Positions 6,815 to 15,649 of a DNA stretch of 43,998 bases are shown here, piece after piece. The first letter of the stretch is position 1, and every line of letters begins with the position of its first letter. Source of the stretch: Shewanella algicola. Its GTDB lineage: Bacteria > Pseudomonadota > Gammaproteobacteria > Enterobacterales > Shewanellaceae. Below the pieces are notes generated by a model. That model was not told the origin of the DNA. It worked only from the letters and a program-made list of their open reading frames with translations, and did not search any database. Made by a program: the position numbers and the translations under genes. The stretch is from NCBI RefSeq assembly GCF_014648035.1, contig NZ_BMQI01000045.1, forward strand, positions 1 through 43,998, written 5' to 3'.

Positions 6815-8023
6815 TTATTCGAACCAGCTGGCAAACATTTGCTTAAAGTAATCCATTAACTTGCTAAACCAACTGCCTTCTTCGACCTCGTTCAAGGTGA
6901 CAAGTGGGAATTGGGCAATGTCTTTACCATCAAGTTGAAAATATACACGGCCAACCACTTCGCCTTTAGCCAGTGGTGCGGTCAGCTCTTTGGTTAATTC
7001 GAAGTTAGCTTGTAAATCTTTTGCTTTACCACGGTTGATAGTAATAGGAGTGTCTGTCATTACGCCTAAATCAACGGTTGCTCTGTCGCCATACCAAATG
7101 TTTTGCGTGACAAAAGTATCACCTGCTTTGTAAGGGGTAATGGTTTCAAAAAAGCGGAAACCGTAGTTAAGCAGTTTTTTACTTTCTGCTTTACGGGCAG
7201 ATTCGCTGTTGGTGCCCATTACTACAGTGATTAAGCGCATACCTTCACTGGTGGCTGATGACACGAGGTTATAACCTGCACCTGAAGTATGACCGGTTTT
7301 AATGCCGTCAACGTTTAAGCTTTTGTCCCATAACAGACCATTACGGTTGTATTGCTTGATGCCGTTGTATGTGAACGACTTCTCTGAATATACTCGGTAT
7401 TCTTCTGGCACGTCTCGGATTAACGCGGCACCTAATATTGCCATGTCATAAGCGGTGGTTTTATGATTGTCTGAATCTAGACCATGCGAGTTTTCAAAGT
7501 AACTGTCTTGCATGCCCAATTGTTTGGCCCACGAGTTCATTAGGTCAACAAAGGCGCCTTCAGTACCGGCAATGTGCTCAGCCATAGCAACACAAGCATC
7601 GTTACCTGATTGAATAATAATTCCGCGGTTTAATTCATGTACCTTGACCGTTTTACCAACTTCAATAAACATTTTAGATGAGTCTGGGAAGTTTTTTGAC
7701 CAGGCATTTTTAGTGATGGTAACGTCATCATCTAGAGAAATATTACCCTCGCGTACTTCATAACCAATCACATAGCTGGTCATCATTTTGGTTAAACTGG
7801 CAGGGTTTAAGCTTTCGTAAGCGTTTTCTTCTGCGATAACTCGACCTGAGTTGTAGTCCATTAGCACATAAGCTTTGGCGGCAACACTGGGGGCATCAGG
7901 GGTAACCATAGGGGCACGGCTAGGTGTTGGACGATCGGGCTGCGGTGTGGCGGCAAGTGAAGAGAATGACACTACCGATGCAAATAGCATTGAAGTGAGT
8001 TGAGCGGTCTTAGAAGTCATCAT
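6815..8023 (-). CDS. dacA: D-alanyl-D-alanine carboxypeptidase (PBP5/6 type)
   Basis: A 402-residue periplasmic low-molecular-weight penicillin-binding protein that trims the terminal D-alanine from peptidoglycan pentapeptides. A Sec signal peptide occupies ~1-25 and ends near S-L-A-A. Active-site motifs are Ser76-Leu-Thr-Lys79, Ser139-Gly-Asn141 and Lys242-Thr-Gly244. The C-terminus (G-S-W-F-S-K-L-M-D-Y-F) forms the amphipathic helix that anchors such enzymes to the outer face of the inner membrane. It follows rlpA with a 129-base gap. That gap contains TATAAT on the minus strand (8089-8094), so dacA may have its own promoter. Confidence 0.97.
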   Translation of the reverse strand: MMTSKTAQLTSMLFASVVSFSSLAATPQPDRPTPSRAPMVTPDAPSVAAKAYVLMDYNSGRVIAEENAYESLNPASLTKMMTSYVIGYEVREGNISLDDDVTITKNAWSKNFPDSSKMFIEVGKTVKVHELNRGIIIQSGNDACVAMAEHIAGTEGAFVDLMNSWAKQLGMQDSYFENSHGLDSDNHKTTAYDMAILGAALIRDVPEEYRVYSEKSFTYNGIKQYNRNGLLWDKSLNVDGIKTGHTSGAGYNLVSSATSEGMRLITVVMGTNSESARKAESKKLLNYGFRFFETITPYKAGDTFVTQNIWYGDRATVDLGVMTDTPITINRGKAKDLQANFELTKELTAPLAKGEVVGRVYFQLDGKDIAQFPLVTLNEVEEGSWFSKLMDYFKQMFASWFE

Positions 8024-8152
8024 GAATTAGGCACGTCTCTAGTTAGTCGAAGAAAAGACAAAAAATTGAATTTTAATAATTGTTAATGATTATACATGAG
8101 TAGACAATCATTTCGCATTAAGGTTCTTTCATTGAGCGTAAATGTACTTTGC

Positions 8153-8971
8153 TTAAGGCACGATAAAGCTTTGTGGGTAGCCTTTAGCTTGTAATCTATC
8201 TAAGAGTTTATTGGTTAAGTGTATTTGCTTAATCGGACCAAGTTGTAACCTGTGGATCCCATTAGAGGAACTCACCCTTGAAGATACTGAATATTTATTT
8301 TCAAGCTGTCTTGCCAGCATGTTGACCCGCAATTTATCTTTTGATGCGACAACCTGAATATAATGATTGTCGTTGTCTTTTAAGTCGCTAATGACTCTTT
8401 GCTCTGCTGATGGCACATAAATGGTTTCAAGCTGAACTCTTGCTGTGCCTTTTGTTAGCATGCCAAGGTGGTAAGCGCCTGCATAAGACAAGTCGATAAC
8501 GCGACCATGATGAAACGGTCCTCTGTCGTTAACGCGAACAATAATTTGTTTATTATTGTCCAGGTTAGTGACTTTTACATAACTCGGTAAGGGTAAGTTT
8601 TTATGCGCTGCTGACATAGCATACATGTCATAGGTTTCACCATTTGAGGTTAAATGGCCATGAAACTTTGAGCCATACCAAGAGGCGTTACCTTGTTCTT
8701 TAAAGCCTTTACCTGTGTCGAGTACTTTATAGTTTTTGCCTAAAACCGTGTAGTCGCGATTACCTTGGCGACTGTAGGGTTCGTATTTGGGCTGAGCACT
8801 TTTAACTAAACTCACATCAGGTGCATCATCTGGATAACGATCATTGTCCATTTGATAACGGCTTTTGCTTGTAGAGTTTTGACCTGCTTTACTACCTTCA
8901 TTGGATGAGCAGCTAATCACCAACATGCTACATAGCAGGGTGAGCAGAAGGGCGCGAATAGACATTGGCAT
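8153..8971 (-). CDS. rlpA: Septal ring lytic transglycosylase RlpA family lipoprotein
   Basis: A 272-residue outer-membrane lipoprotein. The signal peptide ends in a lipobox with Cys21 (V-I-S-C). The double-psi beta-barrel domain spans ~93-185, with G-x-A-S-W-Y-G-x-x-F-H-G and N-D-R-G-P-F-x-x-G-R-x-I-D-L. A SPOR domain at ~200-270 would bind denuded septal glycan strands. In Pseudomonas, RlpA cleaves glycans lacking stem peptides; whether this one is active cannot be told. It starts 10 bases after mltB, so the two are co-transcribed, pairing two glycan-strand enzymes. Confidence 0.95.
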   Translation of the reverse strand: MPMSIRALLLTLLCSMLVISCSSNEGSKAGQNSTSKSRYQMDNDRYPDDAPDVSLVKSAQPKYEPYSRQGNRDYTVLGKNYKVLDTGKGFKEQGNASWYGSKFHGHLTSNGETYDMYAMSAAHKNLPLPSYVKVTNLDNNKQIIVRVNDRGPFHHGRVIDLSYAGAYHLGMLTKGTARVQLETIYVPSAEQRVISDLKDNDNHYIQVVASKDKLRVNMLARQLENKYSVSSRVSSSNGIHRLQLGPIKQIHLTNKLLDRLQAKGYPQSFIVP

Positions 8972-8981
8972 ACTGGATTAC

Positions 8982-9974
8982 CTAACGTTGATAGTGAGCA
9001 TTAAGTTGCTCACTAAATTGGTAAACGGCCATGGCGTAAAGTGGACTTCTGTTATATCGGGTAATGACATAAAAGTTTTTCAAGCCTAACCAATATTCAG
9101 TAGTGTCTGGTTGGTCTAATTTGACTAACAGCGCTTTTTGCGACGCGTCGATGTCTTGGTTTTTGGCTAAGCTAAGGCTTGGGCTAAGAATGTCAGACAC
9201 TTTGTAGTGAAGCTTTTCTTTGGTCCAGACTTTTGCTTTAGGGGCTTGGTTTGAGGTGTGGTTAAGTAATAACGCCACCGGTTGACCTTTTTGCCAGCCA
9301 TGTTGATGAAAGTAATTGGCAACACTGCCAATGGCATCTGCTTTACTGGTTAACAAGTCTCTTCTGTCGTCGCCATCAAAGTCAACAGCATAGTGACGGT
9401 AGCTTGACGGAATAAATTGGCCATATCCCATCGCACCAGCATATGAACCTTTTAAGGTGCTGTTATCGAGCTTTTCTTCTTTTATCAGCGCCATTAGGTT
9501 GGCGTACTCGCTACGAAAGAAGGTCGCGCGTGGCGGATAATAAAAGCCTAAGGTGTATAGCGCATCTTGTACACGGTGGTTGCCCATGTAGCCGCCATAA
9601 AAGGTTTCAATTCCAATAATGGCCACAATAATTTGTGGGTCTACGTTAAATTTCTCGGCGGCTTTGCTGATAACCGCCTGGTTATCTTTCCAGAAGGCTA
9701 AGCCTTTTTCTAAACGTTTGTCGGTTAGAAAAATGGGGTAATACTGGTGCCAAGGCTTGGCTTCCCAAGGTTTAGTGATGGCGTCGATAATGCTTTGATC
9801 AAAGGTCGAACCCGCTAAAAAGGCTTCAACTTCTGCTTGGTTTGCCCCTTTGCTCACTTGCTCTGTTATAAAGGCACTTTGTAACGCTTTTGGATCATTG
9901 TCAGCAGCTTGTGCATTAGTAAAGAGGCTGCAAAGCAGTGTTAGGCTGGCGATTTGTAATGTTGTTCTAGCCAT
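8982..9974 (-). CDS. mltB: Membrane-bound lytic murein transglycosylase B
   Basis: A 330-residue MltB-family enzyme that cleaves the glycan backbone to 1,6-anhydro ends. A signal peptide covers ~1-23 and ends A-Q-A-A. There is no lipobox cysteine at the usual place, so it may be soluble in the periplasm, unlike E. coli MltB. The catalytic Glu123 is in I-I-G-I-E-T-F-Y-G, followed by the typical A-M-G-Y-G-Q-F-I-P-S-S-Y and a D-F-D-G-D-x-R-x-D-L segment. It sits between rodA and rlpA, separated by 14 and 10 bases, which places it in the elongation operon. E. coli does not have it there. Confidence 0.93.
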   Translation of the reverse strand: MARTTLQIASLTLLCSLFTNAQAADNDPKALQSAFITEQVSKGANQAEVEAFLAGSTFDQSIIDAITKPWEAKPWHQYYPIFLTDKRLEKGLAFWKDNQAVISKAAEKFNVDPQIIVAIIGIETFYGGYMGNHRVQDALYTLGFYYPPRATFFRSEYANLMALIKEEKLDNSTLKGSYAGAMGYGQFIPSSYRHYAVDFDGDDRRDLLTSKADAIGSVANYFHQHGWQKGQPVALLLNHTSNQAPKAKVWTKEKLHYKVSDILSPSLSLAKNQDIDASQKALLVKLDQPDTTEYWLGLKNFYVITRYNRSPLYAMAVYQFSEQLNAHYQR

Positions 9975-9988
9975 AATTAACCGTATCC

Positions 9989-11110
9989 CTATCTATCGAC
10001 AAATCGTCTATGTGTTTGAATGCTCATTAAAATACCAAATCCTGTCATTAGGGTCAGCATGGATGTTCCTCCATAACTAATCAGCGGAAGTGGTACGCCT
10101 ACAACTGGTAATATCCCTGATACCATACCAATATTAACGAAAACGTATACAAAGAATGTCAGAGTGATACTGCCTGCTAATAATCGTGCAAAGCTGGTTT
10201 GCGCTTGTGAAGCAATAATTAGGCCTCGGCCGATGACAAATAAATACATCGCCAGCAGTAATAAACTCCCAATCAAGCCAAACTCTTCACCAATTACCGC
10301 AAAAATAAAGTCGGTGTGACGTTCTGGCAAGAACTCTAATTGTGATTGAGTGCCATTGAGCCAACCCTTACCCCAAATACCGCCAGAACCAATACCGATT
10401 TTAGATTGAATGATATGATAACCTGCGCCAAGCGGGTCCTGCTCAGGATTAAACAAAGTTAATACCCTAGTACGTTGGTAGTCGTGCATTAAGAAAAACC
10501 ATAAAACCGGTAAAAACATCAGCACAGCGGCAACGGCGCCGCCGACAATCAGCCAGCTCATTCCCGATAGAAACAACACAAATACCCCTGAGGCAGCTAC
10601 TAGGATAGAGGTACCTAAGTCAGGTTGTTTAGCAATCAGTAACGTTGGGATTAATAGAATCACCACCCCACCTGCAAGGTGGCGTTTTTTAGGGGGTAAC
10701 GGAAACTTACTGATATACCAGGCCATCGTAATAGGGAAGGCAAGTTTGATAAGTTCCGACGGTTGAAACTCCATAAAACCTAGATTTAACCAACGCTGTG
10801 CACCTTTATTAATGGTGCCAAATAATTCAACACCAATGAGTAATGCCACACCGGCTAAATAAATAGGTAACGCCCAACGGCGGAGTATTTCAGGGTTAAT
10901 TTGTGCAAAACAAAACATGACCCCAAGCGATAATGACATGCGCACTAATTGGCGCTCCATCATGGCTGGGTCTTCACCACTGGCTGAGTAAATTACAAAT
11001 AAACCGAATAGCATGAGCACTAAAATACCACTGAGCAGTGGTACATCTATATGTATCTTTTGCCAAAATGACTGTTGGTGTGGATGATTATTCACGGTTT
11101 TACCGCCCAT
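9989..11110 (-). CDS. rodA: Rod-shape SEDS peptidoglycan polymerase RodA
   Basis: A 373-residue polytopic inner-membrane protein with about ten transmembrane segments. It polymerises glycan strands for side-wall growth together with PBP2. SEDS signatures visible are K-Q-P-D-L-G-T-S in the large loop, the L-P-E-R-H-T-D-F-I-F-A-V-I-G-E-E-F-G segment, and V-G-V-P-L-P-L-I-S-Y-G-G-T-S near the C-terminus. The start overlaps the end of mrdA by 19 bases, so the SEDS polymerase and its partner transpeptidase are translated from coupled frames. Confidence 0.97.
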   Translation of the reverse strand: MGGKTVNNHPHQQSFWQKIHIDVPLLSGILVLMLFGLFVIYSASGEDPAMMERQLVRMSLSLGVMFCFAQINPEILRRWALPIYLAGVALLIGVELFGTINKGAQRWLNLGFMEFQPSELIKLAFPITMAWYISKFPLPPKKRHLAGGVVILLIPTLLIAKQPDLGTSILVAASGVFVLFLSGMSWLIVGGAVAAVLMFLPVLWFFLMHDYQRTRVLTLFNPEQDPLGAGYHIIQSKIGIGSGGIWGKGWLNGTQSQLEFLPERHTDFIFAVIGEEFGLIGSLLLLAMYLFVIGRGLIIASQAQTSFARLLAGSITLTFFVYVFVNIGMVSGILPVVGVPLPLISYGGTSMLTLMTGFGILMSIQTHRRFVDR

Positions 11111-12948
11111 TCGTCACGTAAAATATACTCGTCGAGTAATGCTCTTGCCAATGGCCCTGCGTTTGCACCACCCCAACCGGCATTTTCTAATACCACGGCT
11201 AATACAATGCGTGGGTTTTCATATGGAGCATAAGCAATAATTAATGCGTTATCGCGTAAATGCTCAGCGATAGTATCGGCATTGTACTTTTGGTCTTTGG
11301 CAACACTAAATACCTGGGCGGTACCGGTTTTCATGGCTGCGGTGTAGGTTGCATCGGTAAAGCGTGATTTGTCTGCGGTTTGACGCATCGCTTCATTGAT
11401 AATGTCCCAGTTACGTGAGTTTTTAAGCTCTATTGGTGGCTGTTCATCAATTGGCGTGTCGATTTTTACCGTATTATTTTTAAACGATTTTAATAAGTGC
11501 GGGGTAAAGCGCTTGCCTTTGTTGGCCATAATGGCTGCAGCATTAGCAAGTTGCAACGGTGTTGTGGTCCAGTAACCTTGGCCGATCCCAACTGAAATGG
11601 TGTCACCATTGTACCAAGGCTGGTTATAACGCATGCGTTTCCAGTCTCGTGATGGCATCACGCCATCTGACTCTTCAAAAATATCGATGCCTGTGCTTTT
11701 ACCAAAACCAAACGGTTCCATAAACGTAGCCATTTTATCGATGCCAACTTTATAGACTAAATCGTAAAAGTAGATGTCGCATGAGTCGACAATGGCGTGA
11801 TAAACATCGACCCAACCATGCCCCCACTTTTTCCAGTCGCGCCATTTACGCTCAACGCCAGGCATTTGCCAGTATCCTGGATCCCATACTCGTGTATGTT
11901 CATTAATAATTTTTTCTTCCAACCCTAGCAAGGCAACGTGCGGTTTAATGGTTGATGCGGGTGAATACTGGCCTTGGGTAGAGCGGTTTATCAATGGGCG
12001 AGACTTGTCATTTAATAAGTCAGCATAGGCTTTACCACTAATACCATGCACAAACGGATTTGGGTCGTATGTTGGGCTAGATACCATTGCCAGTACACCG
12101 CCGTCTCTTGGGTCAAGTGCAACAACAGAACCACGGCGTCCGGCTAATAATTCCATGGCTTTTTGTTGTAGGTTTAAATCCAGGGTGAGGTATATATCTT
12201 GTCCTGGTAACGGTGGTGTAACTTTGAGGGTACGAATGACTCGGCCGCGGTTATTGACCTCTTCTTCAAGGTGGCCAGGAATGCCGTGCAGTAAGCCTTC
12301 GTAGTATTTTTCGATGCCTTGTTTGCCAATATCTTTAGTGGCCGCGTAGTTTTTCCATTGCTGGCTTTTTTCAAGTTGTGCTTTGTCGCGGGTGTTAATT
12401 TTACCCACATACCCCAGAACATGTGTCATCAGTCCATTGAAGGGGTAATGACGTTTCAAACCGGCTTCAACATAGAGTCCTGGGAACTTATATTGGTTAA
12501 CACTGAATGTGGCCACTTGGTTTTCGGTTAGCTTGTTTTTAATGGTAAGTGGCTTAAAGCGGCGATGATACTTAAGGGTTTCGGTGATGTTTTCGCGCTC
12601 ATCGGGAGTTAATTCAATGAGTTTATTGAGTTCATCTAATGTGGCGTTAACGTCTGATACTTTCTCAGGGATGAGTTCAAGCGAATAATAGGGTTGGTTT
12701 TCGGCCAATAATACGCCGTGACGGTCGTATATAAGTCCTCTGCTTGGGGCTGTTGGTACCACACGAATACGGTTGTCGTTAGAGCGTGTTTCGTAGTCTT
12801 TATATAACACGACTTGTAAATTGTAGAGGTTATAAAATAATACGCAAAGTAAGGCAAAAACGCAGAAAAAGGTAAATAGAGCACGACGTTTAAATAACGC
12901 TGCTTCTGCGGCGTGATCATGCATGGTAATGCGCTTTTTTGGCGGCAC
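11092..12948 (-). CDS. mrdA: Penicillin-binding protein 2, elongation transpeptidase
   Basis: A 618-residue class B penicillin-binding protein. One transmembrane anchor lies at ~22-45, then the pedestal domain and the transpeptidase domain. Motifs are Ser332-Thr-Ile-Lys335, Ser389-Cys-Asp391 (the PBP2 variant of SxN) and Lys540-Thr-Gly-Thr543. The frame opens with GTG at 12948, with GGGGAT upstream. An ATG eight codons in is the alternative start. It crosslinks the strands made by RodA. A Fur-box-like palindrome lies about 80 bases upstream, in the gap after rlmH. Confidence 0.96.
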   Translation of the reverse strand: MPPKKRITMHDHAAEAALFKRRALFTFFCVFALLCVLFYNLYNLQVVLYKDYETRSNDNRIRVVPTAPSRGLIYDRHGVLLAENQPYYSLELIPEKVSDVNATLDELNKLIELTPDERENITETLKYHRRFKPLTIKNKLTENQVATFSVNQYKFPGLYVEAGLKRHYPFNGLMTHVLGYVGKINTRDKAQLEKSQQWKNYAATKDIGKQGIEKYYEGLLHGIPGHLEEEVNNRGRVIRTLKVTPPLPGQDIYLTLDLNLQQKAMELLAGRRGSVVALDPRDGGVLAMVSSPTYDPNPFVHGISGKAYADLLNDKSRPLINRSTQGQYSPASTIKPHVALLGLEEKIINEHTRVWDPGYWQMPGVERKWRDWKKWGHGWVDVYHAIVDSCDIYFYDLVYKVGIDKMATFMEPFGFGKSTGIDIFEESDGVMPSRDWKRMRYNQPWYNGDTISVGIGQGYWTTTPLQLANAAAIMANKGKRFTPHLLKSFKNNTVKIDTPIDEQPPIELKNSRNWDIINEAMRQTADKSRFTDATYTAAMKTGTAQVFSVAKDQKYNADTIAEHLRDNALIIAYAPYENPRIVLAVVLENAGWGGANAGPLARALLDEYILRDEWAVKP

Positions 12949-13027
12949 TTATGCTATCCCCGTGTTATCAAGTGGAAGGTTGACTGAAAAAGATCACTGT
13001 ATCAGCTGATGAATATGAAAAAAAGAG

Positions 13028-13046
13028 ATGCATGATAATCATTATC
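13028..13046. promoter_or_regulatory. Fur-box-like palindrome upstream of mrdA
   Basis: TGATAATCATTATCG matches the 7-1-7 Fur consensus TGATAATNATTATCA at all but the last position, and the 19-mer matches the classical Fur box at 15 of 19. It lies between rlmH (upstream on the minus strand) and mrdA, about 80-100 bases before the mrdA start. I see no strong promoter beside it, and binding is untested. Confidence 0.45.
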
Positions 13047-13074
13047 GATTAGCCTAATTATCTATGCTCAAAGT

Positions 13075-13545
13075 TTATTCTCGGTGATAAGGATGGTTGT
13101 TGTTAATGCTCCATGCACGGTAGAGACTTTCTGCCACTATAACTCGCACCAAAGGATGGGGTAGAGTTAATGCAGATAAGCACCAGCTTTGGTTGGCCGC
13201 CTCTTTACAAGCAGGTGAGAGTCCTTCTGGGCCACCAATGAGTAAGCTGACATCTCTGCCGTCGAGTTGCCATTTTGTCATTTGCTCGGCAAGGTCTGGT
13301 GTAGTCCAGTTTTTGCCGGGTAAATCTAAGCTGACAATATGGTTACCTTTGGCTACCGCCGCTAACATGAGCTCGCCTTCCTTGTGAAGAATTCGGGCGA
13401 TATCTGCATTTTTTCCGCGTTTCCCTGCAGGAATTTCAATGAGTTCCAATGCCATATCTCTTGGGAAACGGCGTTGATACTCTTCGAAACCTCGGGTAAC
13501 CCAGTCAGGCATTTTTGTGCCAACGGCAATAAGCTGTAACTTCAT
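13075..13545 (-). CDS. rlmH: 23S rRNA pseudouridine-1915 N3-methyltransferase
   Basis: A 156-residue SPOUT methyltransferase, the same size as E. coli RlmH, which methylates pseudouridine 1915 on assembled 70S ribosomes. The trefoil-knot SAM site is visible as L-L-I-G-G-P-E-G-L-S, with the downstream S-A-L-T-L-P-H-P-L-V-R and the R-A-W-S-I-x-x-x-x-P-Y-H tail that contacts the ribosome. The start codon abuts the rsfS stop. Together they form a conserved ribosome-maturation pair inside the cell-wall operon. Confidence 0.97.
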   Translation of the reverse strand: MKLQLIAVGTKMPDWVTRGFEEYQRRFPRDMALELIEIPAGKRGKNADIARILHKEGELMLAAVAKGNHIVSLDLPGKNWTTPDLAEQMTKWQLDGRDVSLLIGGPEGLSPACKEAANQSWCLSALTLPHPLVRVIVAESLYRAWSINNNHPYHRE

Positions 13546-13874
13546 TATGCGCTGTGTTCAGACCATAATTTTTCAAGCTCGTAGTAATCACGAGTTTGTT
13601 CTTGCATAACATGCAAAATAACGGGGCCTAAATCTACCAATACCCATTCACTGCTGTCACGACCTTCAACACCAAGAGGCTGCTCACCAGCATCTTTAGC
13701 TGAAACGATAACATGCTCTGCGATGGAACGAACGTGAGTTTTTGATGTACCAGTACAGATGATCATAGTGTCTGTGATGGTTGACTGTTTAGACACGTCT
13801 AAAACAGTAATGTTTTTAGCTTTTAAATCATCGATTTTATCGATAACGAAATCTTTTAGTTCGGTGCCTTGCAC
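13545..13874 (-). CDS. rsfS: Ribosomal silencing factor RsfS
   Basis: About 109 residues from a GTG start at 13874. RsfS binds uL14 on the 50S subunit and blocks subunit joining when nutrients are short. The core D-F-V-I-D-K-I-D-D-L-K and W-V-L-V-D-L-G-x-V-I-x-H-V-M segments are present. The frame runs on upstream to an ATG at 13937. I reject that start because it would overlap a good promoter (13908-13937) and add 21 residues absent from the family. GAGG stands nine bases before the GTG, and the resulting length is near the 105 residues of E. coli RsfS. Confidence 0.93.
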   Translation of the reverse strand: MQGTELKDFVIDKIDDLKAKNITVLDVSKQSTITDTMIICTGTSKTHVRSIAEHVIVSAKDAGEQPLGVEGRDSSEWVLVDLGPVILHVMQEQTRDYYELEKLWSEHSA

Positions 13875-13907
13875 TCGAAGTACCTCATTAGTAAAAATTA
13901 ACGGAGT

Positions 13908-13937
13908 ATTATACTCAAATTCGTTGTGAATGCGCAA
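13908..13937 (-). promoter_or_regulatory. Candidate sigma-70 promoter for rsfS-rlmH
   Basis: On the minus strand, TTGCGC (13932-13937) and a perfect TATAAT (13908-13913) are 18 bases apart. The transcript would start just ahead of the rsfS GTG codon. Confidence 0.55.
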
Positions 13938-13962
13938 TTAAGCTTATTTAATCAGGTTGCCG

Positions 13963-14598
13963 TTATTGATACAGCTGATGTTGGTCGATGTATTGACGTG
14001 TTGAGGGCAGTAATACTTTACTGGTATCAGTATTTTGCGCCAATTGTTGACGTATTTCGGTTGATGAGATATTTACGAGCTGACTGTTAACGCTGAATAT
14101 CTTTCCATGAGTAGCGTGATTTTTTAACGTCAACTCGCTGGCTTGTGCATGGCGAAATAGCAATTGTTTGGCCATTTCACTTTGGGCATCCATTGTCCAT
14201 CCTGGGCGTTGACATAGGGCGATATGACACAGAGAAAACAATGATTGCCATCGATGCCACAATGGTAATTGGATAAATGAGTCCATGCCCATGATAAAAA
14301 AGAACTCATGTTCAGGGTATTGCTGTGTGAGTAACGTCAGGGTGGTGACACTGTAGGAGGGGGTGTCACGGTCGATTTCGATGTCGCACAATTCAAACTG
14401 AGGGTATTGCTGACAGACTAATTTAACCATTTCTAAACGATGATAGCTGCTGACCATGGTGCTATTTTTATGTGGTGGAATGTGGTTTGGCATTAACCAT
14501 ACCTGGTCTAAATTAAGCTGCTGTTTGACGTCTAATGCTGGATTGATATGGCCAAGGTGAATGGGGTCAAATGTACCGCCCAATATACCAATTCGCAT
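13963..14598 (-). CDS. nadD: Nicotinate-mononucleotide adenylyltransferase
   Basis: A 211-residue enzyme that joins nicotinate mononucleotide and ATP into deamido-NAD. The nucleotidyltransferase signature G-G-T-F-D-P-I-H-L-G-H lies at residues 7-17, with P-N-H-I-P-P-H-K shortly after. The second motif I-S-S-T-E-I-R is near the C-terminus. An in-frame ATG 35 codons upstream lies inside holA. I place the start at 14598 because the protein then begins M-R-I-G-I-L-G-G-T and has AAAGGA upstream. It follows holA after 16 bases. The cobC gene that follows nadD in E. coli is absent. Confidence 0.96.
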   Translation of the reverse strand: MRIGILGGTFDPIHLGHINPALDVKQQLNLDQVWLMPNHIPPHKNSTMVSSYHRLEMVKLVCQQYPQFELCDIEIDRDTPSYSVTTLTLLTQQYPEHEFFFIMGMDSFIQLPLWHRWQSLFSLCHIALCQRPGWTMDAQSEMAKQLLFRHAQASELTLKNHATHGKIFSVNSQLVNISSTEIRQQLAQNTDTSKVLLPSTRQYIDQHQLYQ

Positions 14599-14614
14599 GT
14601 GTTGTCCTTTATTG

Positions 14615-15649
14615 TTAATCCGTGAGCTCGATATGCGCCAGACGGTTGTGTGCTCGCGGGTCGAATAAAATGCAAAGATGGCTAATGCCGACCCAGTCTT
14701 CAATGCCTTTTTGCTTAAGGTTTAATTCAAGCTTGGAGGCAAAAGCGAGCATGTGTTCGATGTGCTCGAGATCTAAACGTGTCAGTGCCGCTTGAAATAA
14801 CGGTTTACGTTTGTCCCAAATCCGGTGTTTTCCCCATAACTGATTGAGTTGTTCACCATTGTGTTGGGCAAGCTTTAACGTAAGCAGCAAGTTGATTTCT
14901 TTAAACAATGCCCACATTAAAATGGGCATCGCAGTGCCTTCAGCTTGTAACTGAGCCAACATGTGTTGTGCCTGCTTTTGGTGATTGCCCAATATGGCAT
15001 CACACAGCTGAAATACACTAAAACGCGATTGATCTTCAAAGTATTGGTTAAGTTGCTCTGGGGTAATATTTTGCTTAGGGCTGAGCAGTTGCAGCATTTG
15101 CATTGCTTGTTCAGCCGCTAATAAGTTGCCTTCAAACAAAGTAAATAACATGGCTTTAGCATCGTGATGTACCGTGAGGTTGTAATGAGCGATGCGGCTG
15201 TCGAGCCAGCGTTCAAATTGTTTGCCTTCGGGGGTAGTGCAAGGCAAGTAGATGCCTTTGGCGTCGAGCGACTTAAACCATTTGCTATTAGTTTGCTCTG
15301 CACCTACTTTAGGGCCTTGAACAATTAACAGCATGTCGGGATTTGGGTGTTGTAGCAAGGTCTGAAATGCAGCTGCGCCCTCTGTGCCGGGCTTACCTTG
15401 GGGTAAGATTAACTCCACAATCCGTCGACTGGCAAATAAGCTCATGGCTTGCCATTCTTGAATTAACTCGTTCCAGTTGAAGCCAGTTTCTTGACTGAGT
15501 TGCACCCGCTCCTCAAACCCCTGCTTTTTAGCGGCAGCAAGAATGTGTTGTTTGCTGTTTTCGATCAGCCAGGGATCGTCACCAAATAATAAAAAACAAT
15601 CAGGTAAGTTTTTAAGATGTTGTTTTAGCTGATCGGGGTAGACCCGCAT
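14615..15649 (-). CDS. holA: DNA polymerase III delta subunit
   Basis: A 344-residue clamp-loader subunit, similar to the 343 residues of E. coli HolA. Delta opens the beta sliding clamp. The N-terminal domain shows L-L-F-G-D-D-P-W-L-I-E, the region around ~70-80 (S-L-F-A-S-R-R-I-V) would carry the clamp-contacting element, and the C-terminal collar is helical. It joins lptE by a one-base overlap (stop/start TAATG), as in enterobacteria, so an essential replication gene is translated together with an outer-membrane assembly gene. Confidence 0.95.
   Translation of the reverse strand: MRVYPDQLKQHLKNLPDCFLLFGDDPWLIENSKQHILAAAKKQGFEERVQLSQETGFNWNELIQEWQAMSLFASRRIVELILPQGKPGTEGAAAFQTLLQHPNPDMLLIVQGPKVGAEQTNSKWFKSLDAKGIYLPCTTPEGKQFERWLDSRIAHYNLTVHHDAKAMLFTLFEGNLLAAEQAMQMLQLLSPKQNITPEQLNQYFEDQSRFSVFQLCDAILGNHQKQAQHMLAQLQAEGTAMPILMWALFKEINLLLTLKLAQHNGEQLNQLWGKHRIWDKRKPLFQAALTRLDLEHIEHMLAFASKLELNLKQKGIEDWVGISHLCILFDPRAHNRLAHIELTD

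Noticed and set aside
13875..13937. Upstream ATG for rsfS
   Set aside because: It would place the coding start ahead of a good promoter whose -10 lies inside the extension, and adds residues not found in the family.
14599..14703. 35-codon N-terminal extension of nadD
   Set aside because: It overlaps the end of holA, whereas M-R-I-G-I-L-G-G-T at 14598 is the conserved start with a ribosome-binding site.
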